Source: an uncultured Lachnospiraceae bacterium (GTDB taxonomy: Bacteria > Bacillota > Clostridia > Lachnospirales > Lachnospiraceae). Taken from it: 25,852 nucleotides of DNA. Location: positions 1-25,852 of the forward strand of contig CAMWLB010000006.1 of the NCBI GenBank assembly GCA_947174985.1, written 5' to 3'. The notes beneath the pieces were generated by a model. The model searched no databases. It had not been told where the DNA came from and saw only the letters and a list, made by a program, of their open reading frames with translations. Position numbers and translations under genes: made by a program. Positions 14,197 to 20,761 of this stretch are shown piece by piece; the first letter of the stretch is position 1; every line of letters begins with the position of its first letter.

Positions 14197-14457
14197 TTAT
14201 TCCTCTTCATCCACTTCTTTCAATTCAATTTTTTCTTCTGTGTCATTTTCCTTCTTTTTGCCCTTGAAAAACGCAAAAATTTTGTGGCGGAAAATGGTAA
14301 ACGCCGCCCCTAACGCAATCAGCACGCCCGCGACGCCCTGAATAATGTAGGTAACCGCCGATGGGTCAATGTACGCGTGCACCGGCACGGTAAAGAGTGC
14401 AAAAAAACAGCTAAAAAAGTAGGTGAATTTAAAAATCTGTCCTATCGTTTTTTTCAT
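14197..14457 (-). CDS. Small membrane protein with YIDPS motif
   Basis: The gene encodes 86 residues. Residues ~8-28 form a signal-like hydrophobic segment ending VPVHAYIDPSAVTY. A second membrane helix at about 36-56 (IIQGVAGVLIALGAAFTIF) follows. A basic FFKGKKK and an acidic tail (DTEEKIELKEVDEEE) complete it. The A-Y-I-D-P pattern before a TM helix recurs in small proteins of surface-polysaccharide clusters, though no function is established. AAGGAG lies about ten bases upstream. It sits between the sulfatase-fold protein and the YidC fusion in the same transcript, so it may be an accessory subunit of either one. Confidence 0.7.
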   Translation of the reverse strand: MKKTIGQIFKFTYFFSCFFALFTVPVHAYIDPSAVTYIIQGVAGVLIALGAAFTIFRHKIFAFFKGKKKENDTEEKIELKEVDEEE

Positions 14458-14504
14458 TTTCCTAGTCTCCTTTTATAATTTATTTTTAAGTGCGCAAAAA
14501 AGTT

Positions 14505-16214
14505 TTAAAAATAGGAATCTGCCATCGGCTCAATCACACTTGGCCCTTCTTCGGTCTGCCGCAGCAGCTCCTCCACCTCTCCCGTATAGGTATATCCATA
14601 GTAGACATTGGCGCTTCCGTCCTTATCGCCCGTATAACAGGGCACCGTGGGATAGTCAGCGTTATACATTCTAAGCCATACGGTCCGCTCCCTCTGCTCG
14701 TCCTCCGAAAAGTCGTATATAGTCTGCCCATAAGCCGAAGCGTTCAGTCCCGCAGCGCCCGCAATGGTCGGCAAAAACTCCCTGAAGGAAGCCGGCGCGT
14801 TCGTCACCGGCGAAGTCTCGTGAGTCTCCCCCGGCTCCTTAATATAGAAAATCACCTGCGAGTCATATCCGCCGCCATGGTCAGCCGTAATGATAATTGT
14901 GGCATCGTCGTATACGCCAAGCTCCTTTAACTGATTCAGATATTCCTCCACAATCACCATACAGCCCTTTGCCGTCTCTTCCAAAGTGGAATCTTCTTTA
15001 TAATAGCCGGCTTCGTTCGTCGTATAAAGATGCGGTCCCATCAAATGCTGCACAATAACATAATTGGAATTTTTATCCGTGCGCAATCCGTTTTCCAGAA
15101 GCCCCTGATAAAAATCATAGTTGTTGTGGTTGATTTTATTTTCCTTCACGGACACAATATCCGCGTACTCGTCAATATTGGCATAGAAATAAGGCTTCAG
15201 TATATCCGGAAACATGCGGTAACCGGACATCTTTGCCATTGTCTTAAACAAAAGCTTGTAGTATACATCTATCTCCTGCGCGTCATTTGCCACATTAGAA
15301 AGCCTGCCATCCAGTATTTTTACGTCATTCAGTCCACATAGAATATTGGTATCCGGCGTGTATACATTGAACTGATAATCCTTTTCCTTTAGGGCGCCAT
15401 AAAACGTATTCGTCGTATCATTTTCCCAAATCTCCCTGCACCAGTCGTTAATCGGCTGAGACATATTGACCTCCCTGCCGGTCAGCATATGGGGCAGGGA
15501 AGGGAATGTGCCAAAATAGGTACAGTCCATATTGCTGTAGTATGTAAAATCATGCAAAAAATCCGTAGCGCCCGGGTACGCTGTCTCCAGCGGCTCCAGA
15601 TATTGGTTACTGAAATAATCCAGAATCAACACAATTACATTTTTATCCGCAGACACCACATATTGCTTTTCACCCGAAAGATGCCACTTGCCCTCCGGAT
15701 ACCGGTAAGCCTCTTCCTTTGCAGAAATCCAGAGGGAAACCAGCGCCACAAACTGAATACACAGCAAAAATACCGCTCCGTAAGATACCACCTTTTTCCA
15801 AATGTCTCTCTTCCAAAAAGAAAGCGCCGCCACAGCCGCTATCACTGCCAGCCAAAGTACCAGATTCATGACAGCCCTGCCAGTCTCTGCCTTATAGCCT
15901 TCAGGATTGACACCCAGAAGGTCTAAATTTTTATTGAAAAACATAACCTGAAAATAACCTGCAAGAGAAACGCCAAATACAATGGACAAAAGAAGTCCAT
16001 GTACCTTGTCCGGCAGGAAGGCAATCAACAGCGTCAAAAGAATCGCACCCGCCACTGCAAAAACAGCCAAGTATCCCGCGAAGTCCCCATACACAAAAGC
16101 AAAGTCTGTGACATTTGCAAAAAATATTTCCGATGGTCCGAAAATCAGCCACATAAAGGCAAACAAAAAGCAGACTAAAAACGTGCTCCCTGCTTTTATC
16201 AGTTTCTTCTTCAT
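14505..16214 (-). CDS. Membrane sulfatase-fold (LtaS/phosphoethanolamine-transferase-like) enzyme
   Basis: The gene encodes 569 residues. The first ~170 residues contain about five membrane segments (FLVCFLFAFMWLIFG and later ones). The rest is an extracytoplasmic alkaline-phosphatase/sulfatase domain. It has NVIVLILDYFSNQYL (metal-site Asp), FGTFPSLPHMLTG, where the Thr or Ser would be the nucleophile, VQHLMGPHLY, and the metal-binding TADHGGGYD near residue 455. Such enzymes move glycerol-phosphate or phosphoethanolamine groups onto lipids and glycans. Given the operon, the substrate could be AEP or glycerol phosphate. A GTG at 16241 would coincide with the inferred transcription start, so the ATG at 16214 is preferred. 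This is the first gene of the operon. Confidence 0.82.
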   Translation of the reverse strand: MKKKLIKAGSTFLVCFLFAFMWLIFGPSEIFFANVTDFAFVYGDFAGYLAVFAVAGAILLTLLIAFLPDKVHGLLLSIVFGVSLAGYFQVMFFNKNLDLLGVNPEGYKAETGRAVMNLVLWLAVIAAVAALSFWKRDIWKKVVSYGAVFLLCIQFVALVSLWISAKEEAYRYPEGKWHLSGEKQYVVSADKNVIVLILDYFSNQYLEPLETAYPGATDFLHDFTYYSNMDCTYFGTFPSLPHMLTGREVNMSQPINDWCREIWENDTTNTFYGALKEKDYQFNVYTPDTNILCGLNDVKILDGRLSNVANDAQEIDVYYKLLFKTMAKMSGYRMFPDILKPYFYANIDEYADIVSVKENKINHNNYDFYQGLLENGLRTDKNSNYVIVQHLMGPHLYTTNEAGYYKEDSTLEETAKGCMVIVEEYLNQLKELGVYDDATIIITADHGGGYDSQVIFYIKEPGETHETSPVTNAPASFREFLPTIAGAAGLNASAYGQTIYDFSEDEQRERTVWLRMYNADYPTVPCYTGDKDGSANVYYGYTYTGEVEELLRQTEEGPSVIEPMADSYF

Positions 16215-16246
16215 CTTCTGTTTTCCTCTCCCTTTCCACACGTTAT

Positions 16247-16275
16247 ATATTAAGATTTATGTCCCTGTTTGTCAA
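16247..16275 (-). promoter_or_regulatory. Strong sigma-A promoter of the phosphonate operon
   Basis: On the minus strand the site is a perfect TTGACA (16270-16275), a 17-base spacer and TAATAT (16247-16252). The start point is expected near 16240. It is the only clear promoter before the eight-gene run down to 7570. Confidence 0.8.
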
Positions 16276-16308
16276 TTACTGTGCATTCAATTTAAGAAAA
16301 ACTTATAA

Positions 16309-16365
16309 CACAAAATGGAGTTGCTGCTCCGGCAGCCTGCTTCGCTGCCTTTGCAACAACTCCAT
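16309..16365 (-). terminator. Terminator after sipL
   Basis: In the minus-strand transcript ATGGAGTTGTTGC pairs with GCAGCAACTCCAT over 13 bp with one G-U. The interior folds again as GGCAGC/GCTGCC. The stem is followed by TTTTGTGTT. The wobble pair fits only the minus-strand RNA, so it acts leftward. Confidence 0.8.
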
Positions 16366-16379
16366 ATCTACTTCTTTCC

Positions 16380-17945
16380 TTATGCGCCTTTTACAATCAG
16401 CAGTTTATCCCCGGTCCTTACTTCGTCGGAGCTAAGCTCGTTGACCTCCTTGATTCTTTCTACTGGCACGTAATAGCGCTTACCGATGTTCCACAGATTA
16501 TCCTCCGGACGCACTACATACACCACCATGCCCGGCAGTTCGCTCACCTTTGACATATCCAGCTCGGATACCTTGATGTCCGAAATCAACATCTGCGGTA
16601 CATTGCGGAATACCACCGCCTGGAAATCCAGCACTGCCTTTACATCCATCTCCTCGCTGTCAATCATAACGACCTGAAGTTGACCTACAGCCGAGTGAAC
16701 GCGGAAGCTGTCTGCAGGGCTGATGCCCGGCACCTCCAGCGTATAGTTGAACGGAATCGACGCTTTTAAACAGTTGTATGGGGAAGTATCATCCCCGGTA
16801 ATATACAGAATCTGCAGGGATACCGTGCCTTCCAGTACAATGCCTTCGTCCGTCACACCCTGACTGTCTATCTGTACGCTGCCACTGCTGTGGAGAAGCT
16901 GGAGAACCCGCTCCTCCGGATTTTTTACCTTGAGCCGGTCAGTCACCTTGCTCTTTCCGCCTATTTTCATGAGAAGCTGCTTAAACTCTACCGGTTTTTC
17001 CACATTTTCCACTTCCTTGGTGACACCATAGACATCGGAAATCATCTCCACCGTTTCTTCGCTGTAAAGCTTCATGGAGATATCCAGCACCAGTTCAAGC
17101 CCCAGCATGCGCTCCTCTCCGTCAAAGTCGGGTCTGACCTCCAGCTCCCTGTGACCGATTTCATAGCCGATATCTGCAATCATGCCGTCACTGCATCCAT
17201 GACACTCCACCGTCCCGCTGAAAGGAACTGTCGTTTCAAAGGCGCGCACGGGCGCCTCCTCGCCCTCTCCTTCGTAGAGTATAAAGATATGCACGTCGCC
17301 CTGAACGGATATATTTTCCGCAAGCGGCTTAAACTCTACCTCTTCCAGTGTCACATTGTCCCATATAATATGAAAAACATTGGGATAATTCTGGGGAAGC
17401 GGAATCTCCTCACGGATGCGGAAGATATCGTTTTTCTGAATGGCAATCTGCGCAAGGTCCATCTTTACCTTACGGTATTCGAGCGGCGCGCCTGACTCCT
17501 CAAAATAGATGTCTACCGGTGCTTCCTCATCGTAAAGTTCCTCCACCCATGCCTTCAGGGTAAAAAGAGCCTGCACGGAAAGCTTACGCGAGTTGATTGT
17601 GCCCACCGTCAAATCCTCTAACTCCGGTTTTACCGTCACCGCGTCCGTTCCCTGCACGCCTTCCATATAAAGCTGCTCCTCAAAAGGAATTTTCCCCTCG
17701 ACACAGACTAACTTCTGCCCCTCCTCGCGCGTCTGGTACAGCACGGAAAAAAGAAGCCTGCCCCGAATACTTACATGATCCTCTGTCGGTTTCACCTCTT
17801 CTATCTGTATCTGACCTTTTTCATAAATCAGGGCAGCCACATCCGGTTTGCTGTCAGGAATATTGATGTCCTCTTCCAGTGTCACCTGACTGGTACTTCT
17901 GCATTTTATGCGGTCCATATGTATGTTTTTCTTAATCAGTTCCAC
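16380..17945 (-). CDS. sipL: SipL-like spore morphogenesis protein (SPOCS/DUF3794 repeats plus LysM)
   Basis: The gene encodes 521 residues from a GTG start with GGAGG seven bases upstream. There appear to be three DUF3794 (SPOCS) units, roughly residues 30-140, 180-290 and 330-440. Each is beta-rich with recurring IRGRLLFSVLYQ-, VQGDVHIFILYEG- and LEGTVSLQILYIT-type strands. The C-terminus is LysM-like: VVYVVRPEDNLWNIGKRYYV, then KEVNELSSDEVRTGDKLLIV. Length and layout match SipL of Clostridioides difficile, which binds SpoIVA during spore coat assembly in the mother cell. It marks the organism as a likely spore former. Its ribosome site lies in a hairpin (17949-17991). It ends before a strong terminator. 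Confidence 0.88.
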   Translation of the reverse strand: MELIKKNIHMDRIKCRSTSQVTLEEDINIPDSKPDVAALIYEKGQIQIEEVKPTEDHVSIRGRLLFSVLYQTREEGQKLVCVEGKIPFEEQLYMEGVQGTDAVTVKPELEDLTVGTINSRKLSVQALFTLKAWVEELYDEEAPVDIYFEESGAPLEYRKVKMDLAQIAIQKNDIFRIREEIPLPQNYPNVFHIIWDNVTLEEVEFKPLAENISVQGDVHIFILYEGEGEEAPVRAFETTVPFSGTVECHGCSDGMIADIGYEIGHRELEVRPDFDGEERMLGLELVLDISMKLYSEETVEMISDVYGVTKEVENVEKPVEFKQLLMKIGGKSKVTDRLKVKNPEERVLQLLHSSGSVQIDSQGVTDEGIVLEGTVSLQILYITGDDTSPYNCLKASIPFNYTLEVPGISPADSFRVHSAVGQLQVVMIDSEEMDVKAVLDFQAVVFRNVPQMLISDIKVSELDMSKVSELPGMVVYVVRPEDNLWNIGKRYYVPVERIKEVNELSSDEVRTGDKLLIVKGA

Positions 17946-17948
17946 AAA

Positions 17949-17991
17949 AATACCTCCATATATGTGCTTATACTTACTATATGAAGGTATT
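17949..17991 (-). promoter_or_regulatory. Hairpin covering the sipL ribosome site
   Basis: In the mRNA, AAUACCUUCAUAUA (17991-17978) can pair with UAUAUGGAGGUAUU (17962-17949) over 14 bp with one U-G, around a 15-base loop. The second arm contains the GGAGG of sipL. Transcripts reading through from pyrD would hide it; one starting inside the loop would not. No convincing sigma-A promoter for sipL is seen. A sigma-E-type site (CATAT, 14 bases, CATATATG) can be read here, but its start would fall too close to the gene. Confidence 0.55.
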
Positions 17992-17998
17992 CTCCGGA

Positions 17999-18904
17999 TT
18001 ATGACTGAACCGCTCCGATAAGCTCTTTTACATCTTCTATTTTGTACTGCTCCATATACGCCTCAATCCCACGCACGATTTCTTCCGTCGCATAGGGATT
18101 AAAGAAGTTTGCCGCTCCCACGCTGACCGCGGAAGCGCCTGCCAGAAGGAACTCGATTGCATCCTCCGCGTTGCAGATACCGCCCATTCCGATTACGGGA
18201 ATTTTGACGGCGGATGCTGCCTGATATACCATCCGCACCGCTATCGGCTTGATAGCGGGTCCCGACATGCCGCCCGTCTTGTTGGCAAGTGCAAAAGTGC
18301 GCTTGTGAATGTCAATCTTCATGCCCGTCAAGGTGTTAATCAGGGAAATAGCGTCCGCGCCCGCAGCCTCCGCCGCACGCGCCATCTCGCTGATATCCGT
18401 CACATTCGGGCTCAGCTTCATGATAACGGGCTGTACGGCATGTTTTTTAATCTGCGAAGTGATGTCAAAAAGCGCATCCGTCTTCTGCCCGAAAGCAATG
18501 GCGCCCTCCTTGACATTGGGGCAGGACACGTTGATTTCCAGCATATCCACGCCGGTATCTCCCAGTTTTTCCACAACCTCGATATAATCCGCCACCGTTT
18601 TTCCACATACATTCACAATGATTTTTGTCTGATACTGCTTTAAAAAGGGAATGTCCCGCTCTATAAAGACATCGATGCCGGGGTTCTGCAGACCGATGGC
18701 ATTTAACATGCCGCCGTAGACCTCCGCCACGCGGGGCGTCGGATTGCCCGCCCATGGCACGTTCGCCACGCCCTTTGTCACCACCGCGCCCAGTTTATTT
18801 AAGTCCACAAATTCACCGTACTCCATACCGGAACCAAATGTCCCTGAAGCCGTCATCACAGGATTCTGCAGGGTTACGCCTGCTATCGTCACTTTTGTAT
18901 TCAT
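17999..18904 (-). CDS. pyrD: Dihydroorotate dehydrogenase B, catalytic subunit
   Basis: The gene encodes 301 residues. It is an FMN enzyme that oxidises dihydroorotate to orotate in pyrimidine synthesis, with PyrK passing electrons to NAD. It begins VTIAGVTLQNPVMTASGTFG and has VTKGVANVPWAGNPTPRV, NAIGLQNPG and the catalytic cysteine in EINVSCPNVKEG, which marks class 1. IMKLSPNVTD, the FMN phosphate site IPVIGMGGI and the late SVGAANFFNP follow. The length fits PyrDB. The ATG overlaps the pyrK stop by one base, giving the usual coupled pyrK-pyrD arrangement. The intergenic stretch after it holds the sipL hairpin, with no terminator seen. Confidence 0.96.
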   Translation of the reverse strand: MNTKVTIAGVTLQNPVMTASGTFGSGMEYGEFVDLNKLGAVVTKGVANVPWAGNPTPRVAEVYGGMLNAIGLQNPGIDVFIERDIPFLKQYQTKIIVNVCGKTVADYIEVVEKLGDTGVDMLEINVSCPNVKEGAIAFGQKTDALFDITSQIKKHAVQPVIMKLSPNVTDISEMARAAEAAGADAISLINTLTGMKIDIHKRTFALANKTGGMSGPAIKPIAVRMVYQAASAVKIPVIGMGGICNAEDAIEFLLAGASAVSVGAANFFNPYATEEIVRGIEAYMEQYKIEDVKELIGAVQS

Positions 18905-19677
18905 CAGATATCTACCTCCCCTGCTTCAAAAACCGGACCGTCCGTACAGATTCGGGCGTTGTTTACATGTGAATGGCTGTCAATGTTTTTCGTCTTGACG
19001 ACACAGCCTAAGCAGGCGCCCACGCCGCACGCCATATGCTCCTCAAGAGAAATGTAGGCAGGGATTCCTTTTTCCTGCGCATACCCCTTGATGGCACGTA
19101 ACATCGGCATGGGTCCGCAGGCATAAATTACATCAGCACAAAGTCCATTCTCCCGAATGGCGTCCATCACATTGCCGCGGCTTCCCACGCTGCCGTCCTC
19201 CGTCGCTACATAGACGCTCCCGTTCTGTTCCAGTTCTTCTTTCAAAAAAGTATCTCTGTCGCGGTAGCCGACAATAATCTGCTTCTCTGCAGAAAGCCGT
19301 TTGGAAAGCTCCAGCATGGGCGGAATTCCAATGCCGCCTCCCATGATAAACACGCGCTTTCCGGCTCCTTTTTCCAGAGGAAATCCGTTTCCCAGATTCC
19401 CCAGAATTTCCACGGTCTCGCCTTCTTTTAAACCCGAAAACTCTGCCGTTCCCTTTCCTGCGACACGGTATACAAGCCGCAAAGTCTCCTTATCCTTATC
19501 GACCTCGCAGATGCTTATCGGTCGGGGAAGCAGTGTACTCTTGTCCTTCGGATACAGGCAGATAAACTGCCCCACTGACGCTTCCGCCGCCAGCTCCGTA
19601 GACAGCCGCAAATCGTAAATACCTTCCGCGATTTTTTGTTGTGATTTTACTGTTGCAGTTAGCTTTTTCTTCTGCAT
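18904..19677 (-). CDS. pyrK: Dihydroorotate dehydrogenase B, electron-transfer subunit
   Basis: The gene encodes 257 residues. It is an FAD and [2Fe-2S] protein that accepts electrons from PyrD and reduces NAD. The FAD-binding part has LLPRPISICEVD and the LGNLGNGFPL loop. The pyridine-nucleotide part has MGGGIGIPPMLELSKRL and IYACGPMPMLRAI. The cluster cysteines are CGVGACLGC (C-x4-C-x2-C) with a fourth in RICTDGPVF. AGAAAGGA before the ATG supports the start. Only 43 bases separate it from mcrC, with no promoter in the gap. It may be read from a promoter inside mcrC (19764-19792) or from the defence operon. PyrF and PyrE are not in the window. Confidence 0.95.
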   Translation of the reverse strand: MQKKKLTATVKSQQKIAEGIYDLRLSTELAAEASVGQFICLYPKDKSTLLPRPISICEVDKDKETLRLVYRVAGKGTAEFSGLKEGETVEILGNLGNGFPLEKGAGKRVFIMGGGIGIPPMLELSKRLSAEKQIIVGYRDRDTFLKEELEQNGSVYVATEDGSVGSRGNVMDAIRENGLCADVIYACGPMPMLRAIKGYAQEKGIPAYISLEEHMACGVGACLGCVVKTKNIDSHSHVNNARICTDGPVFEAGEVDI

Positions 19678-19720
19678 GATTGATTCCTTTCTGGTTGGGG
19701 TTTTGTTGTTTCTCGTTCCA

Positions 19721-20761
19721 CTATTCCCACATTTCTTTTGCTATCTCATCTAATCTGGCTTTTATCATACTAAAATCCTGACTTAAATCCAAAGATTTTA
19801 CACTTATCTTATTACCACTCATAACATAAGTTTTATCCAAGGCTTCCTCATCTTCTGTCTTCGCATACAGCAGCACACCGCTGACGCTGCCATCATGATT
19901 GATATCCTTATTTTTTACATATGTAAAAATCTGATATAGATTGCCGGAATGTAATGTCTTTGAACCGTATAGTTGATTGTATTGAAGCATTTTCCCATAA
20001 AACTTAGTATCAATAATGGTAATCTTTCCCTGATATTCCAAAGTAATATCTGTCTTCATCACTGGTAAAAGTTCAAAATATCCGTCATCTTCATTCCAAT
20101 CCACTTCTGAAGGCATCGGATGCAATTCCGGATAATGCTTCCGGTAATACGCAAGCACAAACTTCTCATACAAAGCATGCATTTGTCTGTCATCCACGTA
20201 TTTTGACATCTTTATATTACCTTTTTCTTCCGACAATAGCAATCCTTGTACTATCAAATAACAAATGGAAATCAGCATTTTATATGTTAAGTTATTCTTA
20301 GAATACTGAATTCCTTTCCAATGTACATTTTTAAGCCCAATCACGTTGACATTGTCAAAGTATAACATCAATTTTTTAAGCGACTTTTTTCTCTCCGGTT
20401 TTACCTCATCTGACCGCAACAGGCAATACATGGTGCTCTTTAAAATCTGATTCAAATAAGTATTTTCCTCATAAGAATCATAGATACATGACAGTTTGCA
20501 GGAACGCATTGTTTGTTCCTTTATGGATACTGTAATATCTATTTTCCCTTTCGGGGAATGAAGTATTTCTCCGTGCTGCATGTAATCCTTTCCCAATCCC
20601 CGCTTTACTTGACTCGAAATACCTTTACACAATATGGCGGCAAGCAAATCCGAGACATATTCAAACTCTTCCGCCTCAATATTCCGGTACTTTTCTTCAT
20701 GCAACACCCTGAATGCATAGGTCAGCATATAATATATATTTTTTACTTTGATATTAGCCAT
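19721..20761 (-). CDS. mcrC: McrC-type nuclease subunit of a modification-dependent (type IV) restriction system
   Basis: The gene encodes 346 residues, typical of McrC/LlaJI.R2 proteins. The N-terminal half starts IKVKNIYYMLTYAFRVL, a pattern common in the family, followed by GEILHSPKGKIDI. The PD-(D/E)xK nuclease core is visible in the C-terminal half as MKTDITLEY, then ITIIDTKFYGK, giving the D and DxK residues. It continues with NLYQIFTYVKN and SGVLLYAKTE. McrC joins McrB rings and cuts DNA carrying modified bases. The ATG lies eight bases inside the end of mcrB, so translation is coupled. The gene is noticeably more AT-rich than the pyr genes beside it. Confidence 0.9.
   Translation of the reverse strand: MANIKVKNIYYMLTYAFRVLHEEKYRNIEAEEFEYVSDLLAAILCKGISSQVKRGLGKDYMQHGEILHSPKGKIDITVSIKEQTMRSCKLSCIYDSYEENTYLNQILKSTMYCLLRSDEVKPERKKSLKKLMLYFDNVNVIGLKNVHWKGIQYSKNNLTYKMLISICYLIVQGLLLSEEKGNIKMSKYVDDRQMHALYEKFVLAYYRKHYPELHPMPSEVDWNEDDGYFELLPVMKTDITLEYQGKITIIDTKFYGKMLQYNQLYGSKTLHSGNLYQIFTYVKNKDINHDGSVSGVLLYAKTEDEEALDKTYVMSGNKISVKSLDLSQDFSMIKARLDEIAKEMWE
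19764..19792 (-). promoter_or_regulatory. Candidate promoter for pyrK-pyrD inside the 3' end of mcrC
   Basis: On the minus strand the site is TTGGAT (19787-19792), a 17-base spacer and TATGAT (19764-19769). The -10 is good and the -35 is poor. It is offered because no promoter exists in the 43-base mcrC-pyrK gap. Confidence 0.3.

Noticed and set aside
16215..16241. GTG at 16241 as start of the sulfatase-fold protein
   Set aside because: It coincides with the predicted transcription start, leaving no leader or ribosome site. The ATG at 16214 has GAGAGG upstream.
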